DNA of 64,000 bases, taken from positions 16,256,446 to 16,320,445 of the forward strand of contig CM043969.1 in the NCBI GenBank assembly GCA_014529385.2, in the 5' to 3' direction. Positions 11,928 to 23,711 of this stretch are shown here, piece by piece. Origin of the DNA: Adiantum capillus-veneris. Its lineage: Eukaryota; Streptophyta; Polypodiopsida; Polypodiales; Pteridaceae. A program made the translations under genes and the position numbers. Positions within the stretch are counted from its first letter, which is position 1, and every line of letters begins with the position of its first letter. The notes under the pieces are model-generated. The model made no database searches, had not been told where the DNA came from, and worked only from the letters and a program-made list of their open reading frames with translations.

Positions 11928-14900
11928 TTAAGAGATCTCTCTCTCATCCTCGCATAACTCAGCATAACTTCCTATATCTATATAGAGCTCTCCGTTTAAA
12001 CACATATCCTCTGTTTCATTTTGTAGCTCCTCTGCATGCACCCCATATAGAGTAGTAGCATCTTGATGCTCGTCTGGCACCACCGCAGCGGCTTCTGATT
12101 GAGCATCTTCTCTGATCTCCTCCATTGATGTCGTTGTGATTGGCACATGGTAGCCTTCATACGTCCTTGCACTACGAGGGGCTACCTCTATGACGTACCA
12201 CCAGTTTGATGTAGACTTTGTAGGATGAAATACTACCTGCCAGAGCCACATAACTTACATGAGAGCTTTCAAGCACATAACTTGTAAAAGGGGGATGTTA
12301 ACTATTTATATACTTACTTGTTCACAATGCTCGGGTAGTACGAAAGTGTCTCTTAGGTCAGTCCATTTCTTAGTAGAATCCACCTCAAGAAAACCAGACT
12401 CTCCTCTACGCACAGTAGCGTTTCGACCCTCCATGATTATCTTGAACCATTGCACGTCGAACAAGTCGACAAAAAATCCTCTGTAATCGATCCTCAAAAT
12501 CTCTTGCAGCGTGCCGAAGTAAGTGAGTTCCGCCACCACGGGATCTGCATCAGAGGAACGTCGTCGACTAGACTGTTCAAATTTTGCCATGATTCCACAA
12601 TCTTGAGTAAAACGCTTTTTGTCGATTCGTTCCACCCTAAAATGTCGACCTTTACACCATGCTGCTGTGTATGACTTATACTACAACGAACAAAGATTAT
12701 GAGTGGCCGTTCAAACGTTTATAAATAAAGTCACTTGCTAGTCGTACATTGCAAACTTACCTTGGTCGCGCAACCCCAAGAGTACTCCCACTCTTCTTCA
12801 GTCACTTCGTCACCGCATTGTTGTGCGCTTTTCAATTGGTTGTGCAACCATCTTAAGCTCATGAAGGTTGGTAGGCTCTCCAGAACCGCTGGATAGTGCA
12901 TCGGTGGTCGTCTTCCCCGTCTCCACTCGATTCGTGCCCTTTGTCGCTCTTGCTTTGCATCCTCATATTGTGAAATCCACTTTTGCATCACTGGATTGTG
13001 AAGCATGCAAAATCGGTTGATTTTAGCCTCTAGATCTTCCGTCATCTTCTTCTCAACACCGAGATTGCACATGACAATCCCAGATATGCGCTCATCATCT
13101 ATGGTTCGCCATAGCGTGTCCCGGGATTTATCAAATCCGTCTAGCCACTCTTCAATGTACACTAGGGACTCTGATACCAACCAACCTTCTGCCATGCTAC
13201 CCTCCGGACGTGCCTTTTGACGCACATATCCCTTAAGCGTTTTCATGAAACGCTCTAAGAAGAACATCCATCTGGAATGAACTGTGCCAGCTATTTCCAC
13301 CTCATCAACTATGTGAATAAGAAGATGCACCTGAATGGTTAGCATTGTAGTAGGAAAATGTTTCTCAAACATGCACACAAGCTCCGCAGCATTTAGTTTG
13401 GCGAATGGTATGGAGTCTACGTCGATCTCCTTTTGTGAGATCCATTGCACCAGCTTTGCAAGTTTGTAGATTGTGTTACGGATGTCGAGAGACAAACATC
13501 CCTCAATGGCAACCGGTAAAATAAACTGTAAAGTATGTGCAGCAATGATATTAAAGTCCACATTTTATGCAATGATATTAAAGTCCACTATGAACGTACC
13601 TGACACATTTTATGCCAATCGTGTGACTTCAAACCGGTAAGCTTTCCTTCTTTAGTAAAACACGTTCGGAGCGAGTGCATTACGCCAGTGGGGGTCCGCA
13701 AAGATCGAATGGCCTCTTTTACTTTGCGTTCTTGGGCTCCTGTGAAAATCCATGGTGCTTTAGGAAGTTTTATCGATCCATCAGACGCTGTTTGCGGCCA
13801 ATATTGCTCCATACGATCCACATTTCTAAGGTCAACTCTGGCTCCCAAAGTATCTTTCTTGCCGGTCAAATGGTCCCATAGTAGATTACCCACATTCTTG
13901 AATATGTGCATTGGATCGAGCAAGTGATTGATCACGAGTCGGGGCCAGTATGGTAACTCGTACCATAGAGATAGTCTCTTCATCCCTGGAGGCAATCCGT
14001 CATCGCACATCTCCTTCTGCTCTAACCATGCTTGTGCAGACATCCTTGGTGGCTCTCTTCCCAAAAAGCCGTCGCGTAACACATGATTCTCCGGAAGATA
14101 CGCTTGATGACCTTCGTAGATTTGCTTCTTCAGTGAGGGTGCCCTACGTGCATTCAGTCTAGGTCCACATGTGACACATGCTCTGTATCCGCTTGTTTGA
14201 AGCCCTGCATGTATACACATGATAATAGATCAACTATGGGGAAAAACAAGATTTACAGTGTCTGAGAGAGGAGTGTCAATAGATCACCTGAGCATTCTGT
14301 TAGCCCGGGATAGTCATGCATGGTCCACATTAGAATACCTCTGATCAAAGCATTCCGTCGTCCTGTGTGTCGGCTCATATCCACCACCTCTATGCCAATC
14401 CACAATTGTTGTAGCTCTTCCAATAGTGGACAAAGATACACATCCATATTCCCCACTTTATATCGCCCTGGCACAATCAAGCTTAGCCATAGGTGCCCCT
14501 TCTTCGTAGTCAACCACGGGGGAATGTTGTAGTTGACGATGACAACGGGCCATACACTGTAAGATGTTGATCTTTGACCAAAAGGATTTACGCCATCCAT
14601 AGCCAGGCCTAAGCGCAAATTTTGAGCTTCCCTGGCAAAATCCGACCATGTTCCATCTATATGTTTCCAGGCTGCGCAATCTGCAGGAATTCGTAGCACA
14701 CCATCCGAAGATTTATTCTCCTCATGCCATGATGCTAGGGCGGCCATGGACTTACATTCGAAGAAATGCTTGATGCGAGGAAGCAAAGGAAAATGTCGCA
14801 AAACCTTTTGTGGAATTTTTGTCCCGTGGAGATCTACTCGATATCTTTCGGAATCACATTTCGGACACTTCTCCATGTCTGTGTATTCCCCTCTGAAAAG

Positions 14901-15656
14901 AATGCAGTCATTAGGACAAGCATGGATAGAATTGTAATCCATCCCCAAGTTTCGCAAAATCTTTCTTGCTTCATCTCGGGAATCTGGCATCACATTGTCA
15001 GCTGGTAGAATGTGCTCTTTCAGCAATCTACACAACATAAAAATATGATACAGTCGTGTAAAAATCTATCAGATCATTATACATTTAGAGTTCTATTAAA
15101 GTAAACTAATTGTAATAGATCACCTGAAAAGCGCTGTGACGCTAGTGTCACTCCATCCAAACTTTGCCTGCATGTTGAGAAGAACCAGGAGTGCTTTCAA
15201 TCTAGACATACGTGCTCCATTATACAATGATGTATCGGCTTCACTTTTCATATCATCATAGATAAGCCTTTCTGAATCCATGATCGTCTCGATCATTTCA
15301 TCAATCTCGGGCTCAAACATTGTCTCGTTGGGAATGTGCTCTGCATGATCATCCCCCGAGCTGTCAGAGGCTGCATCTTGTGGCCTCACATATGCTGCTT
15401 GACCAAAGCGCCTGCGAATACGTCTATTGGGTTGCAAGATTGCTGCTTGTTGGCCAGCGTCAGAGTCCGACGAGTTATAATTGGCAACAACTCGATCTAT
15501 AATAGATGGATCGAACTCGCCAAATTCGCGAACGTGCTGCAAAGAAACACGTCTTGTCCGTCGCACAGCATGCTTGCATTGATTACAAGGACATAAGACC
15601 CTCGTTGAGAGATAGGTGTTTCGGTTGGACGGTCCCACATCCTCGTCGCTACTCAT
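11928..15656 (-). CDS. CACTA transposase (TNP2-like, with DUF4218 and DUF4216 regions)
   Basis: A multi-exon minus-strand gene. Exon 1 (from 15,656) has a Transpos_assoc-type finger (CPCNQCKHAVRRTRR). Exon 2 (about 15,020-14,290) carries the Transposase_21/TNP2 core: LGMDYNSIHACPNDCILFR, CPKCDSERYR, LGLAMDGVNPFG. Exon 3 (about 14,205-13,605) continues it (LLDPMHIFKNVGNLLWDHL). Exon 4 (about 13,560-12,760) matches DUF4218 (EKHFPTTMLTIQVHLLIHI, SRWMFFLERFMKTLKGYV). Exons near 12,640-12,300 and 12,250-11,928 match DUF4216 (LRIDYRGFFVDLFDVQWF; NWWYVIEVAPR). This is the catalytic protein that excises and inserts the element. No obvious inactivating change was noticed, so it could be functional; exon borders are my reading and unverified. 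Confidence 0.85.
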
Positions 15657-15718
15657 AATGAGGATAAAAAACTTATAACCTAGACAACAAATTTAATATT
15701 CTATTGGCATTCTTCGTC

Positions 15719-15722
<4 letters not shown>

Positions 15723-15764
<42 letters not shown>
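15723..15764. repeat. (CT)n microsatellite
   Basis: About 21 CT units just upstream (on the minus strand) of the TNP2-like start codon at 15,656, within the presumed promoter or leader. Confidence 0.95.
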
Positions 15765-15766
<2 letters not shown>

Positions 15767-16048
15767 ACCTCACATTCTCTAGTCATGTCCAATCCCCGCA
15801 CACCTCGGTCTAGAGGTGCACGGAGATCAGAACCACCGGGTTATAATCTCGTCTTTATTGGTCAATACCTATATTTGTGGGTACAAGAAATCTAGACACC
15901 CACGTCTACATGATACTGCATGTAGTGGACAAAATCCCTTTGCCTCTTCTCTAGCTGTAGCACTTCACTTCATCTTAACATCTTTTCACAGTAGATCTCT
16001 TCACTGTTCGTCTAACTCTAAACCCTAAACCGTAAGTAATTCTTGCGT

Positions 16049-16441
16049 GGACTCGATCTAACGTAAATAAGCGTAAATCTAAATAAACGTAAATCTAACT
16101 AAAAATAAAGCTAAATCTAATTTAACGTAAGTCTAATGACTAGAGGTTGTCTAGATGGTCATTGTGTCGGGGATGTAGTGACTCTTGCCGCCCTGAAGAT
16201 CCACCTTCTTCCCTATCTTCTGAAGACATTTCACCAGTACTTTTGGATCGACGGAGCCCACCATGAGTGAAGGCAGCAATACCCTATATTCCATTGAGGG
16301 CTTTCTTCACCCGCTTCATGCAGGCATCGCAGTCTATGGAGACCCGCATCTAATCTAATATAACGTAAATCTAAATCTAACTTAAATAAACGTAAATCTA
16401 GTTAAAAATAAACCTAAATCTAATTTAATGTAAGTCTACAT
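16049..16441. repeat. Paired ACGTAAATCTA-rich repeats flanking a captured fragment
   Basis: Two diverged copies of an A+T-rich stretch built from ACGTAAATCTAA and CTAAATCTAATTTAA lie at about 16,049-16,140 and 16,350-16,441, in direct orientation. They bracket the HMA fragment exactly, which suggests the fragment was inserted into or duplicated together with this array. Confidence 0.75.
16146..16350 (-). pseudogene. Captured host fragment: heavy-metal-associated (HMA) domain
   Basis: Minus-strand translation gives MRVSIDCDACMKRVKKALNG, the metal-loop and first helix of an HMA/HIPP-type domain (C-x2-C as CDAC). Further on in another frame it gives GSVDPKVLVKCLQKIGKKVD, the usual end of that domain (G-x-VDP-x-x-L...KIGK). 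A stop and a frame change lie between the two, so it is non-coding now. HMA proteins bind Cu, Zn or Cd, but this piece has no such role here. Transduplication of host exons is known for CACTA and Pack-type elements. Domain identity is firm; donor gene unknown. Confidence 0.8.
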
Positions 16442-16914
16442 ATAACCTAATCTTTAACGTCTTTTAAGATAGTTTCCTACGACGTTATAACTCTCTTCTT
16501 CCTGTGTGTGTGCGCGTGTGTGGATGTGTGTGCCAATAAAAAGAGATAAATGGTATAACCTTTCTATCACCCATGCCAAGTATGATAGATTGATTATGCC
16601 ATTTCTCTCTTGAATAATAGGTCTTCAGTTCAACTCCTCGTCGGCTAGATCTTTAGGTCTTTTAATTTTAATTAGTTTCCTACGACGCTCCCTTAGTTTC
16701 TCTTTCTTTCTCTCTCAATGTATGTGCGTTTTTTTGGATCATATGCATGTTTTCTTTCTCTTTTCCTCTTTCAATGTGTGCGTTTTTTGTTTATGCATGT
16801 TCTCTCTCTCTTTTCCTCTCTCAATGCGTGCGTTTTTTGTTTATGCATGCTCTCTCTCTCTTTTTCTCTCTCAATGTGTGTGTGCATTCTTTGTTTACGT
16901 ATGTGTGTGCGTTT

Positions 16915-16919
16915 TTGCA

Positions 16920-16963
<44 letters not shown>

Positions 16964-17083
16964 AACACTATGTGTGTGTGTGTATGTGTGTGTGTGTGAG
17001 AGAGAGAGCGAGGGAGAGAGAAATAGGGGAAGGGAACATGAGAATGAGGAGAGGGAAGGAGCATACCTGGCTCTCCTTCCTCT

Positions 17084-17127
<44 letters not shown>

Positions 17128-17165
17128 GAAAAAGAGAGAGAGAGAGAGAGAGAAAGAGTGAGGGA
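16915..17165. repeat. Compound CT/GT/GA microsatellite cluster
   Basis: Alternating (CT)n, (TG)n and (GA)n blocks near the right end of the CACTA element. Long open frames here read as Ser-Leu, Cys-Val or Arg-Glu repeats and are not genes. Confidence 0.9.
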
Positions 17166-17378
17166 GAGCGTTACCTGCTCTTTGCTTGAGGGCGTCGAAA
17201 AACTCAGATCTGAGATCTGAGTTTTTGGGCGCGCTCGGTTATTTTTTTTACCCCAGTTGGCGTCGCTATGAGCGTCGCAAACTTCTTTGTAAATTTGCGA
17301 CGCTCATAGCGACGCCGGGAATTTTTTTTTTGAGCGTCGCTGTGTGAGCGTCGCTAATGTGAAGAGTCTCTTGTAGTG

Positions 17379-18537
17379 GACCATCGACACAAACAGGTGT
17401 TTCTTGTCCATTAGCGTTGCCCCTTATCTTTTTTGCATCTATGATTGTCTTCTTTAATTGTGATTGGTAGCCTAATATTCACCACATTTGCTTAGTATCA
17501 AACATTTAATTCAATGTAATTTTTTGTCATAATCACTTGTATAGGTTTAAAAATCAAGCAGTCCGACTAAGCTAGTTTGACCAAGTTAGGTGTTAGAAAT
17601 CTTCTCTTAATACCATGGGGAATGCCTTCCTAATAATCAATGGTTACTTAGGTTCTTAATCCGATTTAGGCAGCATTTTGTGAAATGTACTAGGGCTTTC
17701 TAGTGGGCTTGACTCTATTGACCTTTAGCTTAAGTATTATAAAGGGAGTTTACTAGTGTGATGAGCTTGGGGAGGTGTATCAGTGTTATATGACCCCCCA
17801 AAGTTACAAAATTAAAATGCTGAAAATGAACAAACAAAAAATCAAAGTGCCACATTGTAAAATCTTAAGCTGGAAGAGAAATCTCAGCTTGATTTGGTAC
17901 TTCACTCACATGTATTGCCTATGGTACTAGAGCCCTAGAGGTTCCCAGTGTGGGCGCTTTTCCTTGAAAAGCAAAAAACCCAAGGCATACAAAATAAGCA
18001 CACACATCAAAATTGAATCACTGTGAAAAGAATTTGGGGGGTCAAAGAAAAAGTAATCAGTCAGGCGATGATTTCATGAGAAATTCCTTTTATGGTAGCT
18101 TAACTACAAGGTCTTCTAGATATAGCCTCTAGTCAGCCCTCGAACATGAATACTTGGCTCTCGCGATTAAACAACTTAATTGACCACAGAAAATTAAGAA
18201 GCTTACCCATGGTATTAATATTCGATCTCTAGTGCCTTTCGACTGTCAAATTAGCGACCCCAGACTTGTTTAATTTTTTACCTTTACATCTGTTTATGCA
18301 TTTGATTACATTGCAATTTAATGTTCATTGCTGACAAATGGTTTGAAATTCTTTTACCAATCAATTTGTCTACCTAAAACTGCATATGCTTTTTAATCAC
18401 TTATGAGAATGCAATTATTGTGCCAATGTTGTTTGATTTTGCAGTGACTGAAGAAGGCTAAGGACATTCATCTCAATGCTCTTCCACCTCGACGAACGAG
18501 CTTCAACTCAATAGCTTCCGAGGACGGAATCTACATC
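17379..18537 (+). other. Non-coding retroelement-derived stretch right of the CACTA insertion
   Basis: No long frame. It continues the DNA interrupted at 9,729. Near 18,455-18,550 a short Lys/Arg-rich reading (KKAKDIHLNALPPRRTSFN) runs into a polypurine tract, the usual appearance of the 3' end of a Ty3 interior. The rest holds nothing I can name. Confidence 0.5.
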
Positions 18538-18869
18538 AGGAAGGGGGGCATGTTAACCCTCACGGCTCACGGACACCCCATCACCTACGACGGACGTGTA
18601 TTATGTATTTGGTAGAGTCAGGTACCGGGCTTGTCGGACCAATAGGAAAAGGGTAAGAGTGATCGCCGATGAGAGGCGCACTCTAACTGGGAAATTCAAG
18701 GGATTAGTTGGCTAAGCATGGGCGCCCAAGTGTGAATGGGGTGAGCTCATATAAAAGCCAAGTAAACCTAAAATTCACTCATTCTCTCATTTGTGCAATA
18801 GAAGAGTGCTCTTGCTCCATCTCCATCTCCATCTTCTTCTTCTTCACCTCCTTGTGTGTGTGTGTGTGT

Positions 18870-18962
<93 letters not shown>

Positions 18963-19300
18963 CGATCGAGCATTGCGGCGGCACGACGGCGGTGAAGCGG
19001 TTGAGCGCGACGTAGCGACGTCTCCTTCTTCTTCGCGACGAGGAATCCTCCACGGCAGGAGCATAGAGCGGTGAGTGACACACCATTGCCCTCTTTTGAG
19101 CTTACTAGTTAAGCTAGTTGTGTGCTTGGAGCCGTCTATGGCTCGCACACAGTGTTAGGCAAGGCCCTTGCTTCGACAGTGCGGCAAGGAGCGCACATTA
19201 AGCTAGTGTGGAGTAAGATTTATGAGGATCCCTCTCACCCTATTTGCTGAGTGTTTTAGACTGCCTCCACACACAAGTACTTCTTGTACTTGACGAATGT
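18538..19300 (+). mobile_element. Polypurine tract and LTR-like sequence (Ty3 fossil)
   Basis: AGGAAGGGGGGCA (18,538-18,550) is followed by TGTTAACCCTCACGG, a standard polypurine-tract/LTR junction. A TATAAAAG box lies at 18,750-18,757. A long (GT)n(GA)n tract (18,853-18,961) falls in the presumed transcribed part. The right border near 19,300 is uncertain because no second LTR is visible. Confidence 0.6.
18853..18961. repeat. (GT)n(GA)n compound microsatellite
   Basis: About 25 GT units followed by about 29 GA units, downstream of the TATA box of the LTR-like sequence. Confidence 0.95.
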
Positions 19301-19639
19301 CACATTTGCTAAAATTACTATATGATACATATTCCACATATGGAGAATATGAGTTTTTGGGATTGACATTGGCAAATTTTTCTTAATTATGTGTCGTGAT
19401 AGAGTCCCAACATGTGGGTCAAATATATTTAGTAGAGCGTTTCAAGCATGCGATATGGGAAACCATCTTCGTGGCTAGAAATTATCGAATATCTAGTAAG
19501 ACTTGTTAATACAACAAGTACTGTAAACAACATTAATGGATGGTTGTATTAGCCTTTTTATGTTGTAATTTTGCTACCTATTGCACACATAGCAAGGCTA
19601 TGTCATGACAATGAAAATGTTTTATTATTTGTACCTATA

Positions 19640-20854
19640 TGCAGGTTCTACTCACATTTTGTGCTGGTTCAAATGTTTTAGAAAGGCTACCTAGTAATTG
19701 TTCCGTATAGACTATTATCAATTTTTTGCTATTCAAGGTAGGAAGTATTTAGCTCCTCTTACAAGACCCAATTACATAGTTATTCATGTATGCTATGAGC
19801 ATAATCTAAGTCATGAGCATTGGCAAGCACAAAATACTTCAATAATGGAAATGCAAGTTCGGATAAGTTTTTATTAATGCATGCACTCTAGGTGTTATGG
19901 GTCCTAGTATTTAGCAAAGACATATGTATAGTGACATGCAAATTCATGTATTTGACATCTCATCAAGATTTTTAGTCACAATAAGTGTAGTATCTTTGTG
20001 GATTTTTGTGCATCTACCAACCACCGTACAAGGTCATGACTTGCTACATGGGTGATTGTAGGTAGGTTGAAGTCAACTCTTTAATTTTATTCCAACCAAG
20101 TCCACTATTAAAACTCTACTAGAGTTAACCAAGTTGTTTGTTACTGATTTTCATAGATTATATGGATTTCCAAGAAATTTTGTGAGTGATCGTGATCCCA
20201 CATTTAATAGTTATTATAGAGGTCTGTCTTTAAATGGTTGGGAACACAACTCAATATCAGTAGTAGATCATCCACTGATAGATGGGCACAGTGAATGAGT
20301 TACTCAGGTGCTAGAGGATATGCTATGAGCATACGTTAGCAAGAATCAATTTGATCAGAAAGATCATGTGCTTAATTTGGTCTTTTCTATTGAGAAAATT
20401 CGGCATGTCAAGGACTTTATCCCAGATCATATGGATATGCAAAAAATTGCTCGTACCGATAATAGAAGTATGATGAAGAGAAATGTCGGTAATCCACTTT
20501 TATGGAACGTCAAGAAGAGGTATTCTTATATGTTCTAGAACCTTCAAAAAGTATGAAGATTCGTAATCCATCTAGTCATCTCTTAAGTGTTGTGACCCAT
20601 TCAAAATAAGAGAGTTGGAGATCTGGTCTATTCACTGTCATATGAATTCGGTTTTTATGCTACATAGGAACAAAAGTGTCATTAATTAAAATGTTCTTAT
20701 TGATTTCATTGAACCTCCCACTCAACCCAGGACTCTACACGTATTCTTGATCACTACCATGATATGGCTCAAGAAGGAAAACATTAGTGTTCTTACAAAG
20801 ACATATTCCACTTTTGTTTTTGAGGACAAAAACGTTTCTCCAAAGGGGGAATAC
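19640..20854 (+). mobile_element. Ty3 fossil, integrase-containing 3' part
   Basis: Around 20,085-20,340 the translation matches a Ty3 integrase core: FIPTKSTIKTLLELTKLF, LYGFPRNFVSDRDPTFNSYY, and a DHPLIDGHSE...LEDML block with the catalytic D and E contexts. The 3' end reads FEDKNVSPKGG, the usual terminus before the polypurine tract of such elements. The copy is heavily decayed. 19,301-19,640 holds no recognisable sequence. Confidence 0.75.
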
Positions 20855-21230
20855 TGTAAGGCCAAGGGTAGCTAGATTGGACCCAAATGGAAACGTGGCA
20901 CAGGGGCTCAACCCTAGCCATGAGCTATATAGGGAAGAGGCAGGTTAGAACGAGTAAATTTTTTCCCATTCCACCCTTGATCTTTCACAATCGCTCTCGC
21001 ATAAGCTCTTGCACTCCCTTCTCTCTTGCATGCATGCACAACAAACCAAAATAAATTGCTCGCACTGTCTTTCTCTGAGCATAGGAGTCACTTGTGCATC
21101 TAAACACATGCATGAACTCCTCATTCTACCAAGTATAGAATCAACTCTCTGCGGATTTTTGACCACTTCGCCTTCAATAGCCAAGCCGCCTCACACATAT
21201 ACACACCAAGAACATCATAGTGGCTAATCA
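20855..21230 (+). mobile_element. LTR-like sequence shared between two Ty3 remnants
   Basis: CAAAGGGGGAATAC is followed by TGTAAGGCCAAGG at 20,855, then a TATATAGG box near 20,925. Integrase remains lie on its left and a gag start on its right, so a single LTR seems to serve two units. The right border is approximate. Confidence 0.55.
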
Positions 21231-21379
21231 ACCATAGGAAATGTATAGCAAGTGGGTGTGGGCATATCATCTATTTTACTTCATCCAAAATGTAGCTTGG
21301 ATTTGTCTGCCACAATAGGCCTTTTGCTCTGGAACACGATTTGTAGCAAGTGAAAACAATTACCAATTTGAGTCTTGAC

Positions 21380-21770
21380 ATGGAATCTAACAGCAATACT
21401 TCTTCAAAAACGGGTAACCAATCTCCTCTACCAAGACCGTTTTGCTATAGCTACAACAGAATATGGAAGAAACACAATGTCGCCTAAACAACCATGATAA
21501 CAACAAGGCTCCTACAAATGACATTGAAGATGATTGCATCATCATTAAGGTTACGAAGGTTGATTTTAAAGCTCAACACAATCGTTAGGAGATCAAGATA
21601 TGTAAAAACCCTTCACTTTTTGGAAGTTTGATGGTCACAAGATTGGAAAGCTAGCGTTGTCATGGCTTACACAATTTGATGATTACTTTGTCAAAGAATC
21701 ACACTCAAAAAATTAGACAACCGGTAACAAGTACTTCACATGGAAATTAACATTTGTAGGCAATGGTCTA
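21380..21770 (+). pseudogene. Ty3 gag start (fossil)
   Basis: A reading beginning MESNSNTSSKTGN at 21,380 leads to a region resembling the gag N-terminal fold (FDGHKIGKLALSWLTQFDDY, compare F-x-G...A-x-x-WL...M/F). Decayed. It belongs to the element whose 5' LTR would be the sequence at 20,855. Confidence 0.5.
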
Positions 21771-22368
21771 AGATGAGAAGCACAAGGTGGGTAGAGTAGT
21801 AAAAATGTGCAAGACTCGTGCATTGCTATTTCTTTGCTTTTTTTGTTGGTCATAGACAAGTACTACTTGTCAAGACCCATTTATCAAAGACTAGTATTTT
21901 CCTCTCCTTGAAAGTTTGCATGCCAAAGCAAGCGTGACATCATGCTATGGGCTTCAAATATCCACCATTAGTAGGTTTAGTTTGGCCATGTATAAACTGA
22001 CTTGTGGTACCATTTACATGGTACCTTTTCATATTCACTTTGTGGGGATGCACTTCATGCCCTTTTAATCCTAATTGCACATGTCAACAGATCCATGCCT
22101 CCCTTCTTTGTTGGGTATGCCCCTTATGCTACATTCTTCTTTTGTTTCCATTTAGATTAGAGGGTATCATAAGGAAATTGGAGAGAACAATCTCTCTTCC
22201 ACCTAGAGAGAGTAGCCTTTTTGCTTTGTATAAACCCATGTGATATTATCAAGCATGAGACACATCCTATGTCTCTTTGTTGAGAAAGCATGTCTTTCTC
22301 TCTCTCTTTTGGTATAACTGAGAAAATGTAACTCTTTTTAATGATTACTAACACTACACAAAAGGCTC
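21771..22368. other. No gene recognised
   Basis: AT-rich sequence with short frames only. No LTR, LINE or host similarity seen by eye. Confidence 0.5.
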
Positions 22369-23215
22369 ATGAAGCTTAGATTAAAGCTCGTCTTCTTTTT
22401 CCAAATTCTGCAATCTTGGTTTGACATGAAAAAGAGATGGCATATACCTTGGACCATGTTCTCTTTTGTTTTGTATGATTCTACATTGATAGATTCAAGC
22501 TTTTATGGGATTTCCCCAGAGCAATCAAGTATAGCCATCTTCGATGGCTTATCATACACTAGGAAATCTGGTAAGGTTAAAACGCTATGAAGTTGGGGAT
22601 TAATTTAGGTCTGTGTCCCAGATGCAAAAGAGAAATTCAAACAGCTATCAAGCATTCACTCTTTTCATGCGAGTTCAACAGTACAGCGTTGTTGAAGGAT
22701 TTGAAGAAAACCTGCTACACTCTACATCCTAAACACTACTTGGAGAGGGATCCTCTTGGGGGAGTGTAATGGTTTGGACATTCCTCTCTAGCACACCATC
22801 ATGAGCATTCTTTTATGGAATATTTGGACTCAAAGGAATAGCTTTGTCTATGGTCAGCCCAATTCCATCCTTTGCCTTTGTCTATCTTTGACCTCTCTAG
22901 GGCAATGAATCGTGTTATGTCCTTGATCAAGGATGCTAGAGAGATAGACATTAATACTTGTCAAGATTCTCTCGAGTCGCAGAAATGGATGCATACCGTC
23001 TCTAGGCTCTACTCAACCAAAAGATTCTTGATGTATCATGCTCATCTCTGGGCTACCCAAAATGGATAGTTTGTGTTTGTATGTATTCTTTGTCTTTCGA
23101 TTACCTCTTCGGACTTTTCCTTGCCTTCTCAAGGTCAGCCCCCTTACCTTACCTTTGGGGCCTTATGTAATTCTCCTTTTGTCATTTTAATTCAATAATT
23201 ATCTCAGGGCTGCAC
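22369..23215 (+). mobile_element. LINE 3' fragment (zf-RVT region and tail)
   Basis: The frame at 22,587-22,769 holds a zf-RVT finger typical of plant LINE ORF2 C-termini: LCPRCKREIQTAIKHSLFSC, that is C-x2-C...H-x4-C. It is followed at about 22,816 by WNIWTQRNSFVYG, the usual W-x-IW...RN block after that finger, and then an alpha-helical stretch to 23,069. Reverse transcriptase and endonuclease are absent, so it is a 5'-truncated copy, as is normal for LINEs. It ends in a T-rich 3' region. It lies directly beyond exon 4 of the ascorbate oxidase gene, on the opposite strand. Confidence 0.75.
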
Positions 23216-23340
23216 AACAGGGACAATTTATTTGTATGTATTCTCTGTCTTCCATTACCAATTAGAACTTTTCCTTGGCTTCTCAAGGTCAGCCCCTTAC
23301 CTTATCTTTGGGCTCGTTTTATTTAATTCCACTTTTACAA
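23070..23340 (+). repeat. Tandem duplication of the LINE 3' tail
   Basis: TTGTATGTATTCT...GTCTTTCGATTACC...CTTCTCAAGGTCAGCCCC occurs at about 23,075-23,190 and again, slightly diverged, at about 23,233-23,335. The two are separated by the end of the first copy, which contains a polyadenylation-type TTCAATAA. Confidence 0.8.
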
Positions 23341-23428
23341 AACAACATGCTTTCCTTTGGGTTGTTGGAGTATTCCTGGGGTATCAAATACATAATTTTA
23401 TTTTGATTTGGGTAGAGATCTATTTTAC

Positions 23429-23677
23429 CTCGATCTGGAAGTTGAGGTAAGAGAGGGAGGTGACGCTGGCGATGCGTAGGCGGTAGATGCGGCCGGGCTG
23501 CACGCGCAGCACCAGGGGCGCACATTGCTCACTGGAGGCGTTGCAAGGGGGCCGGTCACCCGCTGCCAGAGCTGCGGGGCCGCCCTCTATCAGCGAGCAC
23601 TCGTACTGGCCGCGTCCGTTCATCAGCAACGACTGCGGATAACAAAAAACAATGTAAACAGAGTCAACGCGCGTCGC

Positions 23678-23711
<34 letters not shown>

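Larger units (their letters stand above)
9730..17378 (-). mobile_element. CACTA (En/Spm, CMC superfamily) DNA transposon with intact ends
   Basis: Starts CACTACAAGAG at 9,730 and ends CTCTTGTAGTG at 17,378, an exact inverted repeat. It is flanked by the 3-bp duplication GAC (9,727-9,729 and 17,379-17,381), as expected for CACTA. Subterminal arrays of AGCGTCGCTA, in both orientations, occupy about 9,756-9,975 and 17,260-17,360. Both transposase-type genes inside are on the minus strand. Length is 7,649 bp. The element interrupts sequence that otherwise continues across the insertion point, so it is younger than that host DNA. Clean ends and duplication suggest a fairly recent insertion. Confidence 0.97.

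Noticed and set aside
16718-17220. Overlapping frames of 93-157 residues rich in Cys-Val, Ser-Leu or Arg-Glu
   Set aside because: They are translations of GT, CT and GA microsatellites in all frames and show no codon or domain signal. The same applies near 18.7-19.1, 24.8, 26.4, 35.2-35.5 and 38.6-38.9 kb.
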